From NCBI RefSeq assembly GCF_029542785.1, contig NC_083372.1:434001-498000 (forward strand): a DNA stretch of 64,000 bases. The letters run 5' to 3'. The notes beneath the pieces were generated by a model. It worked only from the letters and a program-made list of their open reading frames with translations, was not told the origin of the DNA and made no database searches. The number at the start of each line of letters is the position of its first letter. Positions within the stretch are counted from its first letter, which is position 1. Below are positions 52,281-60,683 of the stretch, piece after piece. The DNA is from Malassezia japonica (lineage: Eukaryota > Basidiomycota > Malasseziomycetes > Malasseziales > Malasseziaceae). The position numbers and the translations under genes are program-made.

Positions 52281-53420
52281 CTATGCACGGGCCAGCGACG
52301 TAAGGGCCGAGAAAAGCTGCGCGCCAAACGCGTACTTGGAGTAGGCCAGTGCGAGGCTGCGCAACTCGACCGCGAGTGCGTCGAGCGTGTCGTGGGCGGT
52401 ATCTGTATTTTGCGCAACGTCCCACGTACGTTGGCTCGCGTGGATGGGCAGGAGGCCCTTTTCAATGAGCTGCGCGACATAGACCGCAAACTCTTCGGTG
52501 CTCGCCTCGTCGTCCGAGGCAGGGGGGGCGAGCTGCTGTGCACGTAGGCCGAGGTAGCCAGGCATGCACTGCGTCTGTACAGTGTAGCAGTACGTGCTCT
52601 GGAGGAGCTGCGCGAGAAAGTCGTGCACACGCCGCTGCATACCGAGTCCCGCGCGGGCGTGTTGCGAGAGCGCCTCGCCGAGCGCTTCCCACGGAAAGTC
52701 GGATGTTCCAAGCACGAGCGTCCACGCGTACGCGGCATGGGTATTATGTACAGCAGCGCGTGCGACGTCGTCGATGCCAAACGCCGCGAGCCCAAGGCAG
52801 GGGTCCACGGCGTTGCTACGCTGCAGCAGCGCAAGGAGGAAGCGCTGGTCGGGTACCGACAGCGCACTGTGCGATGCGCGCTGCAAGAGGTACGCGGCGC
52901 GGTCGACGCCCAGCCTTTCCTCGAGCGGCTTGTGGGGGCAGACGGGCAGCTGCAGCAAGGCGGCCGGCACGAGCTCGCCGAGATGCGCCATGGACTGTGC
53001 CGCACCAAGCAGGTGGTAGAGTGTGTCTTGCGCATTGTGCACCGCACTCTCCGAGTACATTCCCAACCACCGCGGCGCCCATCCCTCGTCGTCGCGCCGC
53101 TGCAGCCACGTATAGAGGCGCTCGATCGCCGCACGGAACGGCTGCATCCGCGCCGGGGGGCTCGCTTCTGCGTACGGCGCATGCAGCACGTACGCAAGTA
53201 CGACACGCTGCGCGAGCCATGCATGGCTCGGCACGCCGACGACGCGGGGCTCGCGCGCGGCGCGGCGTGCCCCTCCGGCCTCTGTGCCGTCCACCAACAC
53301 AGGCACGAGCTCCAGCGCATCGAGAAACTGCCGGGGCGGCGTGTGCGCCTCCTCCCACGCCCCGAGCGTCGCACGCAGCGGCTGGTACAGCGCGTTGGCC
53401 CACCACGCCTCGCCGTGCAT
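52281..53420 (-). CDS. CNOT11-like protein (CCR4-NOT subunit 11 family)
   Basis: Single exon, 379 aa, start at the first true ATG (53420). Largely alpha-helical and Leu/Ala-rich. The C-terminal third, VYVAQLIEKGLLPIHA, then DALAVELRSLALAYSKYAFG, then AQLFSALTSL, resembles the end of animal CNOT11 (a LIRNKIINV...EVQAFCIEFSRI...LF-LL pattern). This is a weak similarity seen by eye. If right, it anchors on the Not1 N-terminal region with a CNOT10 partner. Other helical-repeat proteins cannot be excluded. Divergent from the glyoxalase-fold gene with only 24 bp between start codons. Confidence 0.55.
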   Translation of the reverse strand: MHGEAWWANALYQPLRATLGAWEEAHTPPRQFLDALELVPVLVDGTEAGGARRAAREPRVVGVPSHAWLAQRVVLAYVLHAPYAEASPPARMQPFRAAIERLYTWLQRRDDEGWAPRWLGMYSESAVHNAQDTLYHLLGAAQSMAHLGELVPAALLQLPVCPHKPLEERLGVDRAAYLLQRASHSALSVPDQRFLLALLQRSNAVDPCLGLAAFGIDDVARAAVHNTHAAYAWTLVLGTSDFPWEALGEALSQHARAGLGMQRRVHDFLAQLLQSTYCYTVQTQCMPGYLGLRAQQLAPPASDDEASTEEFAVYVAQLIEKGLLPIHASQRTWDVAQNTDTAHDTLDALAVELRSLALAYSKYAFGAQLFSALTSLARA

Positions 53421-53444
53421 GGTTGCCACGTGGTTTAATCTACG
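53421..53444. promoter_or_regulatory. 24-bp divergent gap centred on CACGTG
   Basis: The whole space between two divergent start codons. CACGTG at 53427-53432 within the 8-bp palindrome CCACGTGG. Any other core promoter element must lie inside one of the two coding regions. Confidence 0.6.
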
Positions 53445-54200
53445 ATGCAGGCGGCGCCGTTGTCGGCGCGGCGGAGCACGGGCCTCAAGCTGCGTGCGGT
53501 GGACGTGGTGGCGCCCGAGTACCGCGAGATTGCAAGGTACGCATTGCGACTAATGCAGCGAGAGCGATGCGCGGCCCAAGTCGACCAACATGCACCGGCC
53601 CGGGATCCTTCCCGCGGGGAGCGTGGCGCGTGCGCCGAACAAAGCACAGGCGCATGCGCACAGCGACTCGGATTCCGAGTCGGAGCGTGCCGCAAGCAGC
53701 GCGCCGAGCGCCATGTTCTTTGCGATGCCGAGCATTGTAGTTGCTTCGTACGTGCTCTTTCTGACACAGAATCGACCGTTCGCTGGCCTTTTATACCAAA
53801 GCCCTGGGCTTTCGGCGGCGTGGAGCGAAGGATGCGCGGCAGGTGCGCATCCAGCGCGCGCCGCCCCCCCGCGCGAATGAGCGCAATGCTGCGCAGTACG
53901 TCGCGAGCTCGGACGGTGTGCATCTCCTGCTGCGTGCGGCGTCCGAGCCGATGCCCGGCTCGGTGTGGATCATGATCCAGGATGCCGACGGTACGTCGCT
54001 GTTCTCACCCAGCGCTCTTTCAAGAGATTGCGGCAAAGCTTGTGCAGTATTCGCTCACGATGTGCGACTACTTCCCCCCCGAAAACTTTGGCCAGGCCCG
54101 AATCGAGAGCCGTCCAAAGAACACCACTTGGGGCACGCGGGAGTTCAAGGTAATTGATCCCGACGAAAACGTGCTTGTCATGTGCCAGGAACGGCGGTAA
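53445..54200 (+). CDS. Glyoxalase/VOC-fold protein
   Basis: Four exons: 53445-53536, 53559-53747, 53770-53990 and 54013-54200; all three introns are 22 nt; 229 aa. The join restores VVASIDRSLAFYTKALGFRR, the first beta-alpha-beta unit of a vicinal-oxygen-chelate domain, then NAAQYVASSDGVHLLLRAAS, SVWIMIQDADALFQEI, and EFKVIDPDENVLVMCQE, the conserved end of the fold. Exon 2 inserts a Ser/Asp/Glu-rich low-complexity segment between the N-terminal strand and the fold. The metal ligands are not obvious, so enzyme activity is uncertain. Convergent with MID1, 16 bp between stops. Confidence 0.8.
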
Positions 54201-54216
54201 TGTACAATGTAAATAG

Positions 54217-56310
54217 CTACCAAGTCATGCTCCACGCGACAAGCGCCGCGACGAGCAGTGCGCCGGCCGGTGCGGGCCGTGCCGCGCTGCTGGCCTGGCG
54301 CAGCAGGCGGTCGACGTCCATCGCGTTGCAGTAGACGTGGCCGAACGCATCGTAGGCAACGTACCGCGACGGCGCGCCGCCGTACCGCAGTCCCTCGGGC
54401 CCCGCGCCGCCGTTGAGATCCTCGCCGAGGCCGTCGGTGCCCGCGTCGGCAAACGTGCCATAGTCGCGCTCCGCCGTCACGGTCCACTTGGGGCACTTCC
54501 ACTTGAGCAGCGGCGGGCACGAGCGCGTCACCATCTCGCACGTCGAGAGGCACGGCAGCAGCTCGCCGTAGTCCCCTGGACTCAGCAGCTCGTCAATGTA
54601 CGACTGCCGCGAGGAGTTCTTTCCGATACGGTTCACGACGTACGGATGGAGTTGCGTGTTGGACGGCATCGGCAGTCCCTCGAGGTCCGTCCCGTCCTGG
54701 CTCGCGGCGCTTTCCGCCGGGTCGATCATGTCGGTGCACCGCGGGATCGCCACGGCACACAGCCAGCTCTGGTAGGCACGCAGGCAGTCGGCGCACGTCG
54801 TGACACTCGAGTACATCCCAAACTCGTCCGAGTCGCATGGGAACGTGCCGAGCGTCGCGCTAAAGTTGCCGTAGTTGGCCGAGATCATCTCGCCGAGCAC
54901 CTTCATCGCGTCTTCGATCGAGTTTTCCGGGTTAAAAGGGATCGAGTACGCGAGCTCCGGGCAGAACGGCACATTGTACAGCAGGCGGCAGTTGCGGTTC
55001 GTCTTGGTCACAAACTTGACGGAAGGGTAGAGCGTGCGGCTCAAGATCCCACTCGAGTTCTGCGACGAGACGAGGTACGCGGTGTAGTTGCGCCCTGGAT
55101 CCAGCGTCTTGACCAGGAACTGCTTGCGCACCTGCGGCCCCGGCACGTTGTCCGCGTCGTCGCCGCCATCGTCGTTGTCGCGTTTCGTCACATTGACGCC
55201 GCGGGCAAGCAGGTCCGACATCGGCACCGGGTCCGCGACGCCGCGACGGGCATTCGAGCCCGGGGGCCGCAGGCCCGCCGTGTCGTTGAGACTCGGCTCG
55301 GGCGACGAGGACATGGACTTGTTCCCCTTCTTGCGGCGGTACTCGTCGCCCCGCGTCACGACCTGGATCGTGTTGCGGCTGGTCTCGCTGCTGTTGATCT
55401 GGAGCGCATTAATACTATCCTGGAGCTTGTTCCAAGTGTCAAAGACCGCGCAGAACGACGAGTTGAAGTAGGTGATGGAGGAAAGCGAGTACTCTCCGTC
55501 CGTCGGCAGCACAATCAGACTAATGTTGGGCGCTGGCGAGGTATAATTAAACGAAGTAAGCAGCGCGCTGTGCACGTCCGAGTCGTCGTAAAAGAGCATG
55601 GGCCGGTTGTCGACATTCTCCATTTGCGCTTTGGTCGACGCCGAGAGCTGGATGCGGTAGGTGCCGTCGATCCCCCGCGGATCCGCGGGGGGATACACGC
55701 CGATCCAGACGCCGTCCTTGGACCCCTTTTTTAGCTGGACATCCGTCCACCCGCCCTGGGCAAAGCCCGTCATGGAGCTCGAGATACCCGAGTCGGGCCC
55801 TGGGCGCGGTACGTTCCACTTGTCGGACACGTACATCGACACCAACGTCGACTGCCGTGCCTCTGCTGCATTGCGTCCCAGATGGTTCAGCAGCGTCGAG
55901 TTGCTTGTATTGTACGCCGGAATGCTCGGCCCAGAACACACCGAGAGCGAGATGTAAATCGGCGTATTGGCCGTGGTGTTGAAGGTATAGAAAAGGCCAT
56001 CGCTTGCGTTCATGTTGAGGTCGCTGCGTACGATCATGGAATCATTGAGCTTGTACGGCTTTGGATCCGCCACCACGACCGGCACATCCGTCGGCAGCGG
56101 CGCGAGGCCCGTGCTTGCACTCACGAACGACGCCGTGCTCTGCGTGGGAATCTGGGTATGTACTCCCTTCTGTGTACTTGTCCGCAAGCCAGACGAGGAG
56201 TTCGAGTTTCCTGATGAATGCGAGGACGATGATTTGGCTGCCCATGCCATGTTCCAGCATAACACGAGATAGAGCAGCAGGGCGATGTGCCCCGGCGCCA
56301 CGTCCACCAT
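54217..56310 (-). CDS. MID1: Stretch-activated calcium channel subunit Mid1
   Basis: Single exon, about 697 aa from the ATG at 56310. The start VDVAPGHIALLLYLVLCWNM is a signal peptide. A Ser-rich stretch and a long extracellular region with many Asn-x-Ser/Thr sites follow. The Mid1 cysteine-rich region has CRLLYNVPFCPELAYSIPF, TCADCLRAYQSWLCAVAIPR, then ELLPCLSTCEMVTRSCPPLL and HVYCNAMD. A hydrophobic C-terminus (GALLVAALVAWSMTW) may be a GPI or membrane anchor. Mid1 works with Cch1 in plasma-membrane calcium influx under mechanical, pheromone and ER stress. Confidence 0.93.
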   Translation of the reverse strand: MVDVAPGHIALLLYLVLCWNMAWAAKSSSSHSSGNSNSSSGLRTSTQKGVHTQIPTQSTASFVSASTGLAPLPTDVPVVVADPKPYKLNDSMIVRSDLNMNASDGLFYTFNTTANTPIYISLSVCSGPSIPAYNTSNSTLLNHLGRNAAEARQSTLVSMYVSDKWNVPRPGPDSGISSSMTGFAQGGWTDVQLKKGSKDGVWIGVYPPADPRGIDGTYRIQLSASTKAQMENVDNRPMLFYDDSDVHSALLTSFNYTSPAPNISLIVLPTDGEYSLSSITYFNSSFCAVFDTWNKLQDSINALQINSSETSRNTIQVVTRGDEYRRKKGNKSMSSSPEPSLNDTAGLRPPGSNARRGVADPVPMSDLLARGVNVTKRDNDDGGDDADNVPGPQVRKQFLVKTLDPGRNYTAYLVSSQNSSGILSRTLYPSVKFVTKTNRNCRLLYNVPFCPELAYSIPFNPENSIEDAMKVLGEMISANYGNFSATLGTFPCDSDEFGMYSSVTTCADCLRAYQSWLCAVAIPRCTDMIDPAESAASQDGTDLEGLPMPSNTQLHPYVVNRIGKNSSRQSYIDELLSPGDYGELLPCLSTCEMVTRSCPPLLKWKCPKWTVTAERDYGTFADAGTDGLGEDLNGGAGPEGLRYGGAPSRYVAYDAFGHVYCNAMDVDRLLRQASSAARPAPAGALLVAALVAWSMTW

Positions 56311-56460
56311 CGCTCGCGCGAGGGAAAAAACCTGGTGGAGGTTTGGACAACGCGGCGCCGGGCGGTGCTGTGGACCGTGCGCTGTGTGGTGATGTGGACA
56401 GGACACAAAGATGCCTGCTGCGGTACATTACTTCTACAGCCAGAGCAGACACGTATATTA

Positions 56461-57631
56461 CTACTGCTCGCCAACCTCCTGCACGGACTTGGCCATGGGC
56501 ACAGCGCCCGTGTCCAGTCCCGGTTCCTCCATATTGTGGAAGTCTGGGTGAGTCGCTAGGCACGTACCGAGAATTTCCGAGTACATCATCACTTTCCACG
56601 TATCGATCGGGAGGTCCGCGTCGTTGAAACTCCAGTCAAAGGTCTCGTCCGCCTCGGGCTCGTCCGCGGGGTTGTGGTAGGGCGCGAGGTAGGGGTGTCC
56701 GAGCGATTGCGCGGCCGTGATGCGCTTGTTCAGGTCAAAGACGAGCATCTTGTCGAGCAGATCCAGCGCCTCGGGGTCTGTATTCGGGAAGCGCTCGCGG
56801 AACGAGACGCGCTCGCGCTTCGGCAGCGACTGCACAAAGCGCAGCGTGTTTTCCGAGCAGATCGTCTGGATCACCTCGTCCGGGGGCGTGCCGAGGAGCT
56901 CGGTGATGATCGAAAACTGGTTCACATGGTCCTTGCCGGGGAACAGCGGCTTGCCCTCGAGCATCTCGGAGAAGATGCAGCCTGCACTCCACACGTCGAC
57001 CGCGACGTCGTACTTTTGCCAGGTGAGCATAATCTCCGGCGCGCGGTAGTAGCGCGTAGACACGTATCCGGTCATCTGGGGGTCCTGCACACGCGCGAGA
57101 CCAAAGTCGCAGATCTTCAAGTCGCAGTTCTCGTTGATCAGGATGTTGCTCGGCTTTAGGTCGCGGTGCACGACGCCGGCCGAGTGCACGTACTTGAGGC
57201 CGCGCAGAATCTGGTAGAGGAAGTACTGCACAAACTGCTTCTCCAGCGGGCGGCTGGTGAGCAGGCGGTGCAGGTCGGTACCGAGCAGCTCGGTGACAAA
57301 GTAACTGGGTGAGCCACAAAAAATAACCTACAGGTCCTCGAGAGGCGAGATGAAAATGTCACTCAGGCTGATAATCTGGGTAAGTCGCCACACGTACATT
57401 CTCGTGCCGGATGTTCTTGAGGAGCTTCAGTTCGCGATAGGTACGCTTCGCGAGGACCGGCGTGCTAAAGGGCTTCATCACTTTCTTGATCGCCACCGAC
57501 GTGTCTGTCAACTTGTCTTTTGCACTGCACACGAGGCCGAAGGCACCCATTCCCACCGGCTGCAAGTTCTCATAGCGCGTCGTCACCTCAAAGACCGTGC
57601 CGAAAATGGAGAGCTTCGCAAAGTCGGCCAT
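56461..57631 (-). CDS. HOG1: Stress-activated MAP kinase Hog1
   Basis: Exons 57398-57631, 57332-57375, 56568-57304 and 56461-56543; introns 22, 27 and 24 nt; 365 aa, standard for Hog1. [14 protein letters not shown] is the glycine loop, [10 protein letters not shown] holds the lysine, [13 protein letters not shown] is the catalytic loop, and [14 protein letters not shown] gives the TGY activation motif at T171/Y173. The splice makes [20 protein letters not shown], and the tail reads [12 protein letters not shown], the common docking region. Hog1 is phosphorylated by Pbs2 in osmotic and oxidative stress. The 44-nt second exon is flanked by introns of 22 and 27 nt. Confidence 0.97.
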
Positions 57632-57710
57632 CGTGCGAGTCGTGGAACGGCGCGACGGTCCGGCGCGGTGCCACGTGCTTTTTTGACTAAGCACGACGCG
57701 GAGGACGACG
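57632..57710. promoter_or_regulatory. 79-bp divergent promoter HOG1/SYP1
   Basis: CACGTG at 57672-57677 in the middle, followed by T6 on the plus strand. Confidence 0.55.
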
Positions 57711-60074
57711 ATGAGCGACGCGGTGCAGGTGTACGCCGAGGCGTTTGTGGTAGGTGTTCTTGCTCACGCAGCCTGCGGATCCACGCACGAGCTTGCAGAC
57801 GTTGCAGACGCGTGCGAAAAACGCGCGCATTTTCCACGAACAGGTGTACGTTTTTTTTCTTGCTCACGCAGCGCCGACTATTTTGCTGCACGCCGCGAGG
57901 CCGAGGAGGCGTACGTGCGCTCGCTGCAGAAGCTCACGAAGCGCTCTTTCCTTTCGGACACGACCTACCTGCCGGTGGAGTACAAGCCGGTGTACGACCG
58001 GCTCGTCGCCGAGCTCGCCGAGGCCGCACACGCCCACACCACGCTGGAGCGCCGCATCCTTCGCGACTGCGAAGAGCCGCTGCGCGCCGCGCCCAACCAC
58101 GGCGAGTGGGCCAAGATCAAGCGCCATGACGAAACGCTTGCGCCGATCATGAAGGAAATCAACGCGCTCGAGTCGCAGCTCGCCAAGGACCAGAAAAAGT
58201 TTGACAGCAAGAAAACCGGCGCCGCACAGGCCAAGGTCACCAACACGCAGCAGTCGCTCGCTCGTGCAGTAGGGCAGTGGGACCGCCATGCGCCGCTGGT
58301 CGCGGGCGCATACGAGCGCATGGACCGCGGGCGCCTCACGATGCTCCGCGACGCCGCACGCCAACTTGCGCGGGTGCAGTGCGACTTCGCGAAGGAGACC
58401 TACGACATGGCGCGCAACACGGGCCACACGGCACAGTCCTTTGATCCGGAGCGCGAGGTGCTCGCATTCGCACACAAGATGCGCCCCGCGCCCCGCAGCG
58501 GCGCGCTGCGCGGCGCGCCGAGCGAGCCGAGCGAGCCGAGCGAGGCGCCGCACCAAGTGCCGCGCATGCCGAGCCGCACGAGCATGCGCCGCACCTCGCT
58601 GCCGCAGCTCCGCCGCACGCACGATGAGCCGATCGTGCCGCCAGCCAGGGACCAGGCGACGAGCTCGCCGCGCTTCTCTGTCCCGCTCCCGAGCGCCCTC
58701 TTCCACACCTCGCAGCCCCGGGCGAGCGAGATGGCGCCGGTGCAAGAGACCCTCGACGAGGGCCCGGTCGAGGCGCCGCCGAGCGCGCCATTTGCGCGCG
58801 AGTCGACCGCGTCGCCGTTCAGCCGCGAGATGCGTGGCTCGCCGCAGGCGTTTGACCAGGCCCCGTACAACCGCGCGCAGTCGCCATGGGAGCCGAGCCA
58901 GCCGGTCGACGAGAGCAGCCGCGCAGCGGACGGCGCTCGGATGCCGTCGGACGCCGGGATGCACTTCGCGACGCGCCGCGCCACGACGCAGTTCTCCGAC
59001 GTGCCTCTGCCGGACGCGAACCAGGACGAGGCCGCGGCGTGGGAGCACATGCGCATGCAGCTGCGCAACTCGAGCATCGGCGTGCCGTCGCCGCCGTCGG
59101 GCCGGCGCGACCGCAGCGAGTACCGCAAGACGAGCTACGATCTGCTGGAAGGCGCGTCGCCCCGCGAAGAGGCCTGGGCGCCGCACGCCCCCCTGTCGCC
59201 GCCGCCGATCGCCGCCGCCGCGGCGGCGCCCACGTCGGTGCCTGCGCCCGCGCCGCCGCTGGCCTCGGCCTTTTCGCCAGCTACGATCTCTACGACGCAA
59301 ATGTCGCCCGTGGCACACGCCGTGCCCTTGTCTGCGCGCATTGTTGAGCGCGTGAACGTGATGTGGGTCGGCAGTGCGCTGACGCGTGTCATGGTCGTCG
59401 GCGAGGTGCGTCTGAGTATTCTGGCCGGCGCCGTCGATGGCGGCCGCGCGCGCATCGCGCTCAGCAACGCGGACCAGCTCGAAAAGGTTGCGGCGCACCC
59501 CGGCCTCGTGTACGAGGTGGTGGGCGCGCCGGACCTGTACGAAGTCGACCTGGCGGAGCTCGCCAAGAGCGGCAGCGACACGGTCGCGCTGCGCTACCAG
59601 CTGCGTGCAAGCGACGCACGCGCCGCCCCTCTCCTGCTTGAGCCCAAGTGGCGCTGCGAGGCGCAGCAGAGCTCGCTGCTGGTGACCTACCGCGTGAACA
59701 ACGCGTCGCTCCTTGCGGAGCGTGCGCCCCACGCGGCGCTCAGCGGCGTGTACTTTAGCGTTGCGATCCCGCCCGAGACGCCGGTCGTGGGCAGCGTGCT
59801 CAGCCAGCCGGTCGGCGACTGGGACCCCGACGCGCAGCAGCTCGCGTGGCAGCGCGCCGCGTCGCTCCCGCTGGGCGACGGCGAGGCGCACAAGATCCTC
59901 GCGCGCTTCCCTGTCGCCGCCCAAGGCACGCCGCAGCCCGTGTCGGTCGCCTGGCAGCTCACGGCGCATACCGTCAGCGATGTGGGCCTCGAGGCACGCG
60001 CAGGCGCGCACCCCATCGTCTTTGCGAGCGTCCACCGGGAGACGGTCGCCGGCAAGTACTTTGCCCAGCCATAG
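57711..60074 (+). CDS. SYP1: Muniscin endocytic adaptor Syp1/FCHo-like
   Basis: Exons 57711-57749, 57772-57845 and 57872-60074; introns 22 and 26 nt; 771 aa. The join gives [20 protein letters not shown], then [20 protein letters not shown], the start of an F-BAR domain running to about residue 250. A Pro/Ser-rich disordered linker carries [10 protein letters not shown] units. The C-terminal mu-homology domain begins [20 protein letters not shown], and [20 protein letters not shown] is a muHD block. Syp1/FCHo proteins bend membrane and recruit cargo and Ede1/Eps15 at early endocytic sites. The stop is 21 bp before the RCF1 start on the same strand. Confidence 0.92.
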   Translation: MSDAVQVYAEAFVVGVLAHAACGSTHELADVADACEKRAHFPRTGVRFFSCSRSADYFAARREAEEAYVRSLQKLTKRSFLSDTTYLPVEYKPVYDRLVAELAEAAHAHTTLERRILRDCEEPLRAAPNHGEWAKIKRHDETLAPIMKEINALESQLAKDQKKFDSKKTGAAQAKVTNTQQSLARAVGQWDRHAPLVAGAYERMDRGRLTMLRDAARQLARVQCDFAKETYDMARNTGHTAQSFDPEREVLAFAHKMRPAPRSGALRGAPSEPSEPSEAPHQVPRMPSRTSMRRTSLPQLRRTHDEPIVPPARDQATSSPRFSVPLPSALFHTSQPRASEMAPVQETLDEGPVEAPPSAPFARESTASPFSREMRGSPQAFDQAPYNRAQSPWEPSQPVDESSRAADGARMPSDAGMHFATRRATTQFSDVPLPDANQDEAAAWEHMRMQLRNSSIGVPSPPSGRRDRSEYRKTSYDLLEGASPREEAWAPHAPLSPPPIAAAAAAPTSVPAPAPPLASAFSPATISTTQMSPVAHAVPLSARIVERVNVMWVGSALTRVMVVGEVRLSILAGAVDGGRARIALSNADQLEKVAAHPGLVYEVVGAPDLYEVDLAELAKSGSDTVALRYQLRASDARAAPLLLEPKWRCEAQQSSLLVTYRVNNASLLAERAPHAALSGVYFSVAIPPETPVVGSVLSQPVGDWDPDAQQLAWQRAASLPLGDGEAHKILARFPVAAQGTPQPVSVAWQLTAHTVSDVGLEARAGAHPIVFASVHRETVAGKYFAQP

Positions 60075-60095
60075 TGTGGAGGTTTCTTCGTCGCG

Positions 60096-60669
60096 ATGAG
60101 CACGGACGGAAAAGAGGAGGGGTACATCCCTCTCGTGTTTGAGGAAGAGGAGACGGGCAGAGAGAAAATGTGGCGCAAGATGAAGCAGGACCCCCTGGTG
60201 CCGATCGGTATGCTACGTGGCTTATCCAGGTTCGCTGCTGACGTGCGGCGCGCTGATCTACGCCTCGGGTCAGCTCAAGAGCGGGAACCGCGAGACGTTC
60301 CAGCGTGCGCTGCGCTGGCGTGTCATCTTCCAGACACTGACCGTCGCGGCGGCAGCGGCGAGTCTCTTCTTTTTCAAGCCGCCGACGGCGCAGGTGCCCC
60401 CGCCGAACGCGGACGGCTCGCCGGCGCCGATGCCCTACTGGAACAAGGAGAAGGAGGAGCGCCGCGCCGCCGAGCACGACCTCGAGTGGCGCCGGCGCTT
60501 CCAGGATGCACACGCACGCGACGAACGCGAGAATGCGGCGGTGCAGCGCATGGTCCAGGAGGAGATCGAGGCGCGGGAAAAGGCCGCCACAGCGCCTCCG
60601 GAGGAGCCGCGGAAGCGCGTCTTTCCCAAACTTGGGCAGGACAAGCGCTCGTTCACGTTCCAGCAGTAG
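60096..60669 (+). CDS. RCF1: Respiratory supercomplex factor Rcf1 (HIG1 domain)
   Basis: Exons 60096-60207 and 60230-60669; intron 22 nt; 183 aa. The splice gives QDPLVPIGSLLTCGALIYAS, then GQLKSGNRETFQRALRWRVI, the HIG1 domain with its QRxxxxR-type motif and two hydrophobic segments (second FQTLTVAAAAASLFFF). A charged C-terminal coiled region follows (WNKEKEERRAAEHDLEWRRR). Rcf1 supports complex III-IV supercomplexes in the mitochondrial inner membrane. Promoter space is only the 21 bp after SYP1, so its regulatory sequence probably overlaps the SYP1 3' end. Confidence 0.93.
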
Positions 60670-60683
60670 CTTGGTATATACAC

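Noticed and set aside
50540..53374. A continuous minus-strand frame that would fuse extra sequence to the N-terminus of Rft1
   Set aside because: The upstream part is low-complexity, lies in another frame of the CNOT11-like gene, and Rft1 has a normal conserved start at 52264.
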